Assembly (NCBI GenBank): GCA_035553855.1
Contig: DATMJO010000032.1
Location: 1-12,354, forward strand
Origin: JBBDYQ01 sp035553855
Lineage (GTDB): Bacteria; Actinomycetota; Thermoleophilia; Solirubrobacterales; Thermoleophilaceae
Length of the DNA: 12,354 nt
Reading direction: 5' to 3'
The notes under the pieces are model-generated. The model had not been told where the DNA came from and did not search any database. It worked only from the letters and a program-made list of their open reading frames with translations. The position numbers were made by a program, and so were the translations under genes. Positions 1 to 6,085 of this stretch are shown in pieces; positions within the stretch are counted from its first letter, which is position 1, and every line of letters starts with the position of its first letter.

Positions 1-1423
1 TCTCGAGCGCCCAGATGCCGTTGTTGCCCATCACGGCGACCACCGGGATGCCGTGGCGGACCATCGTGTCGAACTCCAGCCCGGCGAACCCGAACGCGCC
101 GTCGCCGAGCAGCAGGCACACCTGCTTGCCGGGGCGGGCCAGCTTGGCCGCCATGGCATAGCCGGGCCCGGCGCCCAGGCAGCCGAACGGCCCGGGGTCC
201 ATCCAGCAGCCCGGCTCGTAGGTCTCCACCACGCGCCCGGCGTAGGAGACGAAGTCCCCGCCGTCGCCGACCACCACGGCGTCGCGCTCGAGCACCTGCG
301 CGAGCTCGGCGTACACGCGCATCGGGTGCAGCGGCGAGCGGTCGTCGGAGAGCTCCGCCTGCTCGGCCGCGCGCTTCTCCTCCTCCTTCGCGCGCAGCGA
401 TGCGATCCACTCCGAGCGGTCCGGGCCGCCCGCCACGGCCTCGCGCAACGCCTCGAGCGTGGCGGGCACCCCGCCGTAGAGCTCGGCCGCGACCTCGCGC
501 GGGTGCGGGCGCTCGGGCGGCGCCGAGCCGATGGCGACGATGTGGGTCTCGTCCCCGAACGAGCCGCCGAAGCCGAGGCGGAAGTCCATCGGCACGCCGA
601 TCACGAGTGCCACGTCGGCGCCCTTGAGGGCGTCCGAGCGCGCGCGAGAGAAGAAGTTGGCGTGGTCGGCGGGCATGCACCCGCGCCCCAGGCCGTTGAC
701 GAGCACGGGGATGCCGAGCTCCTCGCTCAGGGCCACCAGCGCCTGCTCGCCGTGCGCCCAGTACAGCCCGGTGCCGGCCATGATCGCCGGCCGCTGTGCA
801 CTCCTCAGCAGCTCGGCGGCGGCCTCCACGCCCTCGGCCGCCGGCAGGCCGCGGGGATCGGGCAGCTCGGCTTGGCCGGGCTCGGCCTCGCCCTCCATGA
901 AGACCTGGTCGAGCGGGAAGTCCACGAACGCAGGGCCCGTGGGCGCCTCGAGCGTGGCGCGCAGCGCGCCGTCCACCAGCCCGGCGATCTCCGCGGTGGT
1001 CGCGGCCGTGCGCGCCGACTTGACCAGCGGCGCGACGAACGGCACGTGGTCGATCTCCTGCAGCGAGCCCTGGCCCCAGCGCATCGCGGGCGCGCGACCG
1101 CCGAGCACGACCATCGGGGAGTTGTTCTGCATGGCCGCGGCCATCGGGCTCATCCCGTTCGTCACGCCCGGCCCGGCAGTCAGCGCGCAGACGCCGGGCT
1201 CGCGGGTGGCCTTCGCCCAGCCCTCGGCCGCGAACGCCGCGGACTGCTCGTGGCGGGTGTCGACGATGTCGATCCCCTCCTCCCGGCAGCCGTCGAAGAT
1301 CGAGAAGAGATGCCCTCCGGAGAGCGTGAAGAGCTTCGTCACGCCATGCGCCTTCAGCCGCTGCGCGACGATGCGCCCGCCGTGGACCTGCGTTGCCTCT
1401 GACTGCTGGGTTTCGGTCGACAT
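1..1423 (-). CDS. ThDP-dependent enzyme, acetolactate synthase / oxalyl-CoA decarboxylase-like (3' end cut by window edge)
   Basis: 474 codons are visible with no stop; the C-terminus lies beyond position 1. The ATG at 1423 is followed by a typical N-terminal ThDP-enzyme domain. E59 in RHEQSA is the conserved glutamate that activates the cofactor, and TAGPGVTN (82-89) follows. A central domain has GRGCMPADH and an ARSDAL..AD segment, as in oxalyl-CoA decarboxylase and 2-hydroxyacyl-CoA lyase. The C-terminal ThDP/Mg motif starts at GDG (440-442) and ends at NN (467-468). The family is known to catalyse carboligation or decarboxylation of 2-oxo acids or 2-hydroxyacyl-CoAs in the cytoplasm. Many actinobacterial members are annotated acetolactate synthase, but no ilvN or ilvC lies next to it here, so a biosynthetic ILV role is not supported. 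The exact substrate cannot be read from sequence. No Shine-Dalgarno precedes the ATG; see the promoter entry. The long opposite-strand frames over it are shadows. Confidence 0.9.
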   Translation of the reverse strand, partial: MSTETQQSEATQVHGGRIVAQRLKAHGVTKLFTLSGGHLFSIFDGCREEGIDIVDTRHEQSAAFAAEGWAKATREPGVCALTAGPGVTNGMSPMAAAMQNNSPMVVLGGRAPAMRWGQGSLQEIDHVPFVAPLVKSARTAATTAEIAGLVDGALRATLEAPTGPAFVDFPLDQVFMEGEAEPGQAELPDPRGLPAAEGVEAAAELLRSAQRPAIMAGTGLYWAHGEQALVALSEELGIPVLVNGLGRGCMPADHANFFSRARSDALKGADVALVIGVPMDFRLGFGGSFGDETHIVAIGSAPPERPHPREVAAELYGGVPATLEALREAVAGGPDRSEWIASLRAKEEEKRAAEQAELSDDRSPLHPMRVYAELAQVLERDAVVVGDGGDFVSYAGRVVETYEPGCWMDPGPFGCLGAGPGYAMAAKLARPGKQVCLLLGDGAFGFAGLEFDTMVRHGIPVVAVMGNNGIWALE

Positions 1424-1430
1424 GGCGGCG

Positions 1431-1461
1431 AGCCTATCGAGGCGGACTCGATGCGGTACAA
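1431..1461 (-). promoter_or_regulatory. Candidate promoter of the ThDP enzyme gene, probably giving a leaderless mRNA
   Basis: Read on the minus strand, TAGGCT (1436-1431) fits the actinobacterial -10 pattern TANNNT and lies exactly 7 nt before the ATG at 1423. This would put the transcription start at or next to the start codon. A weak -35 (TTGTAC, 1461-1456) lies 19 nt further upstream. There is no purine-rich ribosome binding site before the ATG, which agrees with a leaderless transcript. Inferred from spacing only. Confidence 0.45.
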
Positions 1462-1462
1462 C
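1457..1462 (+). promoter_or_regulatory. Weak -10-like hexamer of the dehalogenase-like gene
   Basis: TACAAC matches TANNNT at all but the last base and ends 7 nt before the GTG at 1470, mirroring the arrangement on the opposite strand. It overlaps the -35-like element of the divergent gene, so the two promoters would compete if both are real. No convincing -35 and no Shine-Dalgarno are seen. Confidence 0.25.
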
Positions 1463-1469
1463 CCGGCGC

Positions 1470-2354
1470 GTGAGCGTTCTCGACGGCGACTTCGACGGGA
1501 CGTTCGGCTTCGACGCGCGCTACCTGGACGCGGGCGGCGTCCAGCTCCACTACGTGGACGAGGGACCGCGCGATGCGGCCCCGGTGGTGATGCTCCACGG
1601 CAACCCCACCTGGAGCTACATGTACCGCAAGCCGATCGCCTCGCTGAGCGCTCAGGGGCACCGCTGCATCGCCCTCGACCACATGGGCTTCGGCCGCTCC
1701 GACAAGCCTCCGGAGCTCCGCAGCTACCGCCTGCGCCGCCACATCGACAACACGGTCGCCTTCCTCGACGCCCTCGACCTGACCGAGGTCACGCTGGTCC
1801 TGCACGACTGGGGCGGGCCCATCGGCCTGGGCGCCGCACTCGAGCGCCCGGACCGCATCGCCTCGATCGTGTGCATGAACACATGGGCCTGGGAGCTGCC
1901 GAGCTTCCTGCCGCCCTTCCTGCGCGAGTTCCGCACCGACGGGCTCGGGGAGATCCTGGCGCTCGCGGGGAACCTGATGGTCGAGGCGATCCCCGGCGGG
2001 ATGACCCGCCGCGACCACGACGCGCCGATGATGGACGCCTACCGCGCGCCCTTCCCCGACTACTGGTCGCGCGTGGGCACGCTCGCCTTCACGCGCGACA
2101 TCCCGCTCACCGAGCGGGATCCCTCGGCAACGGAGATCGCCCGCATCCAGGACGGCCTCGGCTCGCTCGGCAAGCCGTTCCTGCTCGTCTGGGGCATGCG
2201 CGATCGCGTCTTCCAGCCGGTCTTCCTCGACCAGTGGCGCCAGCTCGTCACGGACTGCCGCGTGGTCGAGATCGCGGACGCGGGCCACTATCTCGTGGAG
2301 GACCGCCCGGACCTCGTCGCGGAGGCCGTTCACGATTTCGTGACGAATCGTTGA
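1470..2354 (+). CDS. Alpha/beta-fold hydrolase, haloalkane dehalogenase-like
   Basis: 294 aa from a GTG start, the usual length of haloalkane dehalogenases. HGNPTW (43-48) carries the oxyanion-hole turn and N45, a halide-binding position. LHDWGG (111-116) is the nucleophile elbow with D113, and W114 is the second halide-binding residue. D245 in VWGMRD is placed as the catalytic acid after strand 7, and H273 in AGHYL is the catalytic base. The Asp-His-Asp triad with Asn/Trp halide binders resembles subfamily III more than subfamily II, which uses Glu after strand 6. The family hydrolyses carbon-halogen bonds to alcohol and halide, but close relatives with an Asp nucleophile are epoxide hydrolases. 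Asn/Trp favours dehalogenase, and the true substrate is unknown. The GTG at 1470 is preferred to the in-frame ATG at 1422, which would overlap the divergent gene's start codon. The protein is probably cytoplasmic: no signal peptide is seen. Confidence 0.9.
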   Translation: MSVLDGDFDGTFGFDARYLDAGGVQLHYVDEGPRDAAPVVMLHGNPTWSYMYRKPIASLSAQGHRCIALDHMGFGRSDKPPELRSYRLRRHIDNTVAFLDALDLTEVTLVLHDWGGPIGLGAALERPDRIASIVCMNTWAWELPSFLPPFLREFRTDGLGEILALAGNLMVEAIPGGMTRRDHDAPMMDAYRAPFPDYWSRVGTLAFTRDIPLTERDPSATEIARIQDGLGSLGKPFLLVWGMRDRVFQPVFLDQWRQLVTDCRVVEIADAGHYLVEDRPDLVAEAVHDFVTNR

Positions 2355-2361
2355 CAGAGGG

Positions 2362-2392
2362 TTGACATCCCCCCTTGTGTGGGGAGTACGTT
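2362..2392 (+). promoter_or_regulatory. Strong promoter of the acidic small-protein gene
   Basis: A perfect -35 TTGACA (2362-2367) is followed after 19 nt by TACGTT (2387-2392), which fits the TANNNT -10. A second TTGACA lies 11 nt upstream (2351-2356), overlapping the stop of the dehalogenase-like gene. The spacer holds a CCCC...GGGG inverted repeat. An imperfect inverted repeat at 2394-2409 (GGGTCCG/CGAACCC) sits where transcription would begin and could be an operator. The predicted 5' leader is about 30 nt. Seen by eye; promoter activity is inferred. Confidence 0.6.
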
Positions 2393-2412
2393 TGGGTCCG
2401 ACCGAACCCGAC

Positions 2413-2420
2413 AGGAGGAG
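2413..2420 (+). promoter_or_regulatory. Consensus Shine-Dalgarno deciding the start at 2429
   Basis: AGGAGGAG ends 8 nt before the ATG at 2429. It is the strongest ribosome binding site in the window and rules out the in-frame upstream ATG at 2375, which lies inside the promoter. Confidence 0.85.
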
Positions 2421-2428
2421 GCCCCGGA

Positions 2429-2608
2429 ATGACAGAGATCCCGGGCATCATCGTGCCGGACGTTGACGAGGACGTCGAGCTCGAGGGAATGATCGATGAG
2501 GTGGGCATCCAATCGCCGCTCATCACGTTCCCCTCGGCCGTCAGCGAAGACGAGAGCTGGGCGGGGGCGTTCGACGCCATGATCGCCGCCGGCCTGTTCG
2601 AGCTCTAG
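2429..2608 (+). CDS. Highly acidic 59-aa small protein of unknown function
   Basis: I do not recognise this protein. It has 59 residues: 14 Asp/Glu and no Lys, Arg, His or Cys, so a net charge near -14. Residues 1-10 are hydrophobic with two prolines (IPGIIVP), 11-24 form an acidic cluster (DVDEDVELEGMIDE), 25-38 are neutral with two further prolines, and 39-59 could form an amphipathic helix ending in LFEL. There is no signal peptide or membrane segment. Expression signals are unusually complete: a TTGACA/TACGTT promoter, a consensus Shine-Dalgarno and a GC-rich hairpin behind the stop, so it is probably a single-gene transcript made in quantity. Possible roles are a small acidic binding partner, a nucleic-acid mimic or a peptide precursor; no modifying enzyme or transporter gene lies beside it, so none can be preferred. 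A neighbouring minus-strand frame over it has no such signals and is a shadow. Confidence 0.8.
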   Translation: MTEIPGIIVPDVDEDVELEGMIDEVGIQSPLITFPSAVSEDESWAGAFDAMIAAGLFEL

Positions 2609-2665
2609 CCCGCCAAGCGGGCATCGGGCGTCGGCAACCGGCCGGCGCCCGGCCCCGGGTGGGGC
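2608..2665. terminator. Hairpin cluster between convergent genes, probable bidirectional terminator
   Basis: Three consecutive stem-loops fill the gap between the small-protein gene and the NHL gene. GCCCGC/GCGGGC has loop CAA (2608-2622). A 10-bp stem at 2626-2635 and 2641-2650 has loop AACCG and one G-T wobble. GGCCCC/GGGGCT (2651-2666) reaches the stop codon of the minus-strand gene. No T-tract follows on either strand, so termination would be of the GC-rich, U-less kind reported for actinobacteria. The strongest stem, 2626-2650, is the best candidate. Confidence 0.55.
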
Positions 2666-4204
2666 TCAGCGCACCCTGAAGGTGCGGAGGTTGCTGCGGT
2701 TGAAGACGGCCTCGGTCGCGCCTCCCGCCTGGTGCGCGCGGCTGAGCAGCCGGAAGCGCCCGCGCCCGCGGAGGCGCACCCGCGCGCTCCAGCGCTCGCG
2801 GCCGCTGGCCGGCAGCCAGACCGGCGCGTCGCACGGCCCGGCCCGGAAGCCCTTGCCGGTGTACCAGGCGCAGCGCCTGCCGGACACGCGCGCGACGGCG
2901 AACTCGACGCGGCCCACGCCCAGCTCGTCGGCGGACGCCGTGCCCGCGATCCGCGACGGCGGGCGGCGGCGATCGAAGATCTTGCCCTGGCGCGGCGCCG
3001 TGATGCGGCTGCGCGGGTCGCCGCAGCCGTCGCCGTCGCCGTCCGTGCCCCGTCGTGTGTGCGGGCAGCGGTCGCTCCCGTCGGCGATGCCGTCGTTGTC
3101 GTCGTCGGGATCGCAGTCGTCCCCGGCCCCGTCGCGGTCCGAGTCGAGCTGCGCGGGGTTCGCCAGCCCGGGGCAGTTGTCGCGGCCGTCGAGTGCGCCG
3201 TCGCGGTCGTCGTCGTCGAAGCGGAGCCGCACTATCCGGCCGCTGCCGGCGTCGGCCACGTAGAGGATCGCCCCCGGCGCGAGCGCGAGGTCGGCCGGAG
3301 CCGAGAGCGTGTCCCCGAAGGACGCCACGAAGCGGGATGCGAAGCCGCGGGCCGCGCGCCCCGTCTCGACCTCCCCCTCACCCTCCCCGCCGCCCAGCTC
3401 GGGACCGCTGTCGGGGGCGACATCGAAGAGCGTCACGCGGCCGTTGCCGGAGTCGGCCACCAGCAGTCGCCCCAGGGGGTCGCGCAGCAGGCCTCGCGGC
3501 GCGCTCACCTGGCCGGCGCCGCTGCCGGACCCGGCGATCGTCTCGAGGTAGAGGCCGCGGCGGTCGTAGAGGCGCACCTCGCCCCCGGTCGCGCTGCGGT
3601 CGGAGACGTAGATGCGGCCCTCGCGGTCGCGCGCGATGCCCTCCGGCGACTCGAACCCGGACGGGTGGTCGAGGCCGAAGGCCGACACGGGGATCTGCCT
3701 GCCGCCCGACGGGCGCCACGCCTGCACCCGGACGTTGCCCTGCTCGGCGATGTAGATGTGCGCCGCGCTGTCCACGACGAGCGCGCGCGGCGTGGCCATC
3801 CGGCCGAACTCCGTCCCGCCTCCTCCGAACTGGCGGCGGAGCGTGGTGCCGTCGACGAACGAGTCGAACATGATCCCGATGTCGCGGCAGGCGTCGCTCA
3901 CGTAGATGCGGCCGCGGTTGTCGATCCTGATGCCCGCCGGGCAGTCGAGTACCTCGTCGCCCATCGTCCCGAGGAAGGCGTTGCCGGAGCGCGCGTCGTC
4001 GTAGATCTCGACGCGGCCGGTCCCGGCGTCGGCCACGTACACGCGCCCGGCCGCGTCCGTGGCTATCGCCGCGGGCTCGGCGAAGCGGCCGCCGGGGCCG
4101 AGCGCCGACCCGAACGAGCCGTCGTGCTCGAACAGCGCGGCGCCGGCCGCCGCGGGGACGGCGAGCAGGGACACGACCAGTGCGAGGGCGAAGAGGACTT
4201 TCAC
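2666..4204 (-). CDS. Secreted NHL-repeat beta-propeller protein with thrombospondin type 3 calcium repeats
   Basis: 512 aa from a GTG at 4204, chosen because it begins right before a clear signal peptide (MKVLFALALVVSLLAVPAAAGA); upstream in-frame codons give arginine-rich sequence that overlaps the previous gene. Residues 41-328 hold six NHL-type blades, recognisable by P..IA.D..GRIYV.D..N.RV patterns near 41-70, 88-115, 138-164, 186-214, 235-262 and 300-328. A Gly/Glu-rich loop (266-285) sits between blades five and six. Residues 330-396 are Asp-rich thrombospondin type 3 repeats (C344, C364, C380, C394) expected to bind calcium. A C-terminal Ig-like region (403-512) has a likely C445-C458 disulfide. 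C88 and C106 may form another. It would act outside the membrane as a binding or scaffold protein; its ligand is unknown. It follows the phosphatase gene by 55 nt on the same strand and could be the last gene of the operon. No Shine-Dalgarno or good promoter is visible in 4205-4259. Confidence 0.88.
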   Translation of the reverse strand: MKVLFALALVVSLLAVPAAAGAALFEHDGSFGSALGPGGRFAEPAAIATDAAGRVYVADAGTGRVEIYDDARSGNAFLGTMGDEVLDCPAGIRIDNRGRIYVSDACRDIGIMFDSFVDGTTLRRQFGGGGTEFGRMATPRALVVDSAAHIYIAEQGNVRVQAWRPSGGRQIPVSAFGLDHPSGFESPEGIARDREGRIYVSDRSATGGEVRLYDRRGLYLETIAGSGSGAGQVSAPRGLLRDPLGRLLVADSGNGRVTLFDVAPDSGPELGGGEGEGEVETGRAARGFASRFVASFGDTLSAPADLALAPGAILYVADAGSGRIVRLRFDDDDRDGALDGRDNCPGLANPAQLDSDRDGAGDDCDPDDDNDGIADGSDRCPHTRRGTDGDGDGCGDPRSRITAPRQGKIFDRRRPPSRIAGTASADELGVGRVEFAVARVSGRRCAWYTGKGFRAGPCDAPVWLPASGRERWSARVRLRGRGRFRLLSRAHQAGGATEAVFNRSNLRTFRVR

Positions 4205-4259
4205 GTGCAGCCGGAAGGGAAACAGGCGAAGCGGCGGATGGTTGCGGAACCGGACGCCG

Positions 4260-6083
4260 CTAGAGCGCGTGCGCGACGTCGCGGCGCGAGGCCACGATCG
4301 TCTCGACGTGGCCGGGCAGGACATCGACGCCGGGGCGGAAGTCGCCCGCGCGGACGCGGATCACGGCCGAGCCCGCCGTCTGGATCGCGCTGCGTGCCTC
4401 ACGGCGCACGCCCGGGAGCTCATCCGCGGGCACGCCCGCGGCGCGCAGGAAGCGGTCGAGCGTGCCGGAGCCCAGGTCGTTCGCCGCGACCTCTAGCTCC
4501 TCCACCCGCACGCCGGCGCCCCTGGCGCCCGCGTCGGCGCGGATGATGCATGCGGCCATGTCGTCCGGCGTGCGGTCGGCCGTGCGCGAGACCTCTTCGA
4601 GCAGCTGCTCGGCGGTGGCGTCCGGGCCCAGCTCGGCGAGCAGCGCCGCGAGGCGCTCGCGGCCCAGCAGGTCGTCGCCGATGCGCGCCTCGATCATCCC
4701 GTCGGTGAAGAAGCAGGCGGTCGAGCCGGCCGGCAGCGAGACCGTCGTCTGGCGGAGCCCGGTGGTGGCGCCCGTGCCGATCGGCGGCGACGACGAGACC
4801 GTCACGGGATCGTGCGCCGGAGGGCCGAGCAGGATCGGCGGGGGGTGCCCGGCCGATGCGTAGGTGAGCGTCCCGGCCTCCGGGTCGTATACGGCGAGGA
4901 CGACGGTCGCGAACTCCGTACCGAGGTCGTCGTCGAGCACGCCGCCCGCGACCTTCAGCGCGGCGCGGGGCTCGAGGCCCGCGTCGAGGTAGGCGCGCAG
5001 CGTGTAGCGCATCAGGGCGGTGCGGGCCAGCGCGTCGCGGCCGTGGCCGGCGACGTCGCCGACGATCAGGCCGATGCGGCCGCCGTCGAAGGCGAAGGCG
5101 TCGTAGAAGTCGCCGCCGGCGGCCAGGCCCTCCGCGGGGCGGTAGGCGACCGTGGAGACGAGCGGGCCGAGCCGGTCCGGGACGGCGGGCAGGAGCGCCG
5201 CCTGGAGCAGGCCGACCTCGTCGAGCAACTGGGCGCGCTGGCGCGCGAGACGGCGCGCGCGGAGCGAGGCGATGACCGACCAGAGGCCGAAGAACAGAGC
5301 GAGCGCGGCGAGGATGACGAGGCCGAGCCGGAACGGGACCGGCAGCGCGGCCGCGGCGTCACCGACGGCGGCGGGGAGCCCGCCGAGCTTGGGGTCGTCC
5401 GAGACGGGCGGCGGGTCACCGGCGGTCGCGACGAGTCCGACGCGGCCGAGCCTGCGGATCGCGGGGCGCTCGCCGCCGCGGGTTGAGAGGACGCGGCTGT
5501 CGCCGATGGGCGCGAGCGCCGGCCGGGGCGATGTTCCAGCCGCGCCGAGCACGCTGGCGGCCGGCCCCGCGGAGCGGCGGTCGCGGGCGCGACTGCCGGT
5601 CGAGGACCCGCGGCGGTTGGAGGTGGTCCGCCTGCCCGTGCGGGCCGGCGCGGTGGCCGGGGCGGTCGCTGGAGCGGAGGTGACCGGCGTGGGCTGCTGG
5701 CTCGCGACCGGCGTGCGCCGCCCGCCCGAGGCGGCCCCGCTGCCCTCGCCGTCGTCGTCGGATTCGGTGTCAACCTCGGCCTCGCGCTGCTTCGGCTTCG
5801 ACTTCTTCGGGGCCTGCGCGGCGGGCTGCTGCGGCTGGGGGGCGGAGTTCGCCGCGACGTCTTCGTCGTCGTCGCGCTCGGTGTCTCCGTCAGCGGAACG
5901 GGTCGTGTTGCCGTCGGAGTCGGCCCCCTTCGGTTCCTTCTGCTTCTTCTCGTCCTTGTCCTTGGCGGCCTGCGCCGTCGGAGCGCCGTCCGCCGAGGCC
6001 GCGATACCGGGCAGGACGGCGACGAGCGTGAGCGCGACGAGCGCGAGCCCGAAAATCCTCAACCGTGCTGCCCACCGCCCCAT
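4260..6083 (-). CDS. Membrane-anchored SpoIIE-type PP2C serine/threonine phosphatase
   Basis: 607 aa from the ATG at 6083. A GTG at 6086 shares one base with the cyclase stop (TAGTGATG) and is an alternative, but GAAGAG is better spaced for the ATG. Order of parts: hydrophobic segment 8-27 (signal anchor or signal peptide); a long low-complexity region 33-245, first acidic/basic, then Pro/Ala/Thr-rich, then Arg/Ser-rich; TM 252-273; a short helical linker with RARRLARQRAQLLDEV; SpoIIE/PP2C domain about 295-516. Metal-binding aspartates are D325 in GGDFYD, D343 in GDVAGHG, D461 in FFTDG and D507/D508 in DDMA. All are present, so it should be active. Such enzymes usually dephosphorylate STAS-domain anti-sigma antagonists in partner-switching pathways; no STAS or anti-sigma gene is in view, so its target is unknown. 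Residues 524-607 are an extra C-terminal segment I cannot assign. The layout suggests an extracytoplasmic stalk and a cytoplasmic phosphatase, translationally coupled to the cyclase. Confidence 0.92.
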   Translation of the reverse strand: MGRWAARLRIFGLALVALTLVAVLPGIAASADGAPTAQAAKDKDEKKQKEPKGADSDGNTTRSADGDTERDDDEDVAANSAPQPQQPAAQAPKKSKPKQREAEVDTESDDDGEGSGAASGGRRTPVASQQPTPVTSAPATAPATAPARTGRRTTSNRRGSSTGSRARDRRSAGPAASVLGAAGTSPRPALAPIGDSRVLSTRGGERPAIRRLGRVGLVATAGDPPPVSDDPKLGGLPAAVGDAAAALPVPFRLGLVILAALALFFGLWSVIASLRARRLARQRAQLLDEVGLLQAALLPAVPDRLGPLVSTVAYRPAEGLAAGGDFYDAFAFDGGRIGLIVGDVAGHGRDALARTALMRYTLRAYLDAGLEPRAALKVAGGVLDDDLGTEFATVVLAVYDPEAGTLTYASAGHPPPILLGPPAHDPVTVSSSPPIGTGATTGLRQTTVSLPAGSTACFFTDGMIEARIGDDLLGRERLAALLAELGPDATAEQLLEEVSRTADRTPDDMAACIIRADAGARGAGVRVEELEVAANDLGSGTLDRFLRAAGVPADELPGVRREARSAIQTAGSAVIRVRAGDFRPGVDVLPGHVETIVASRRDVAHAL

Positions 6084-6085
6084 CA

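Noticed and set aside
53..1402. 449-codon plus-strand open frame
   Set aside because: It is antisense to the ThDP-enzyme gene, has low-complexity Arg/Ala/Gly/His composition and no recognisable domain. High-GC codon use keeps antisense frames open.
531..1469. Long N-terminal extension of the dehalogenase-like frame
   Set aside because: The extra 313 codons are antisense to the ThDP enzyme and Ser/Pro/Arg-rich; family similarity begins only after the GTG at 1470.
1434..2333. 299-codon minus-strand frame opposite the hydrolase
   Set aside because: No start signals or domain; the opposite strand has a full catalytic set and normal family length.
2375..2428. Upstream ATG giving a 77-aa version of the acidic small protein
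   Set aside because: It would start between the -35 and -10 elements, and the consensus Shine-Dalgarno points to 2429.
2732..4546. 604-codon plus-strand frame opposite the NHL protein and phosphatase end
   Set aside because: It spans two minus-strand genes with clear domains; composition is Ala/Arg/Gly low complexity.
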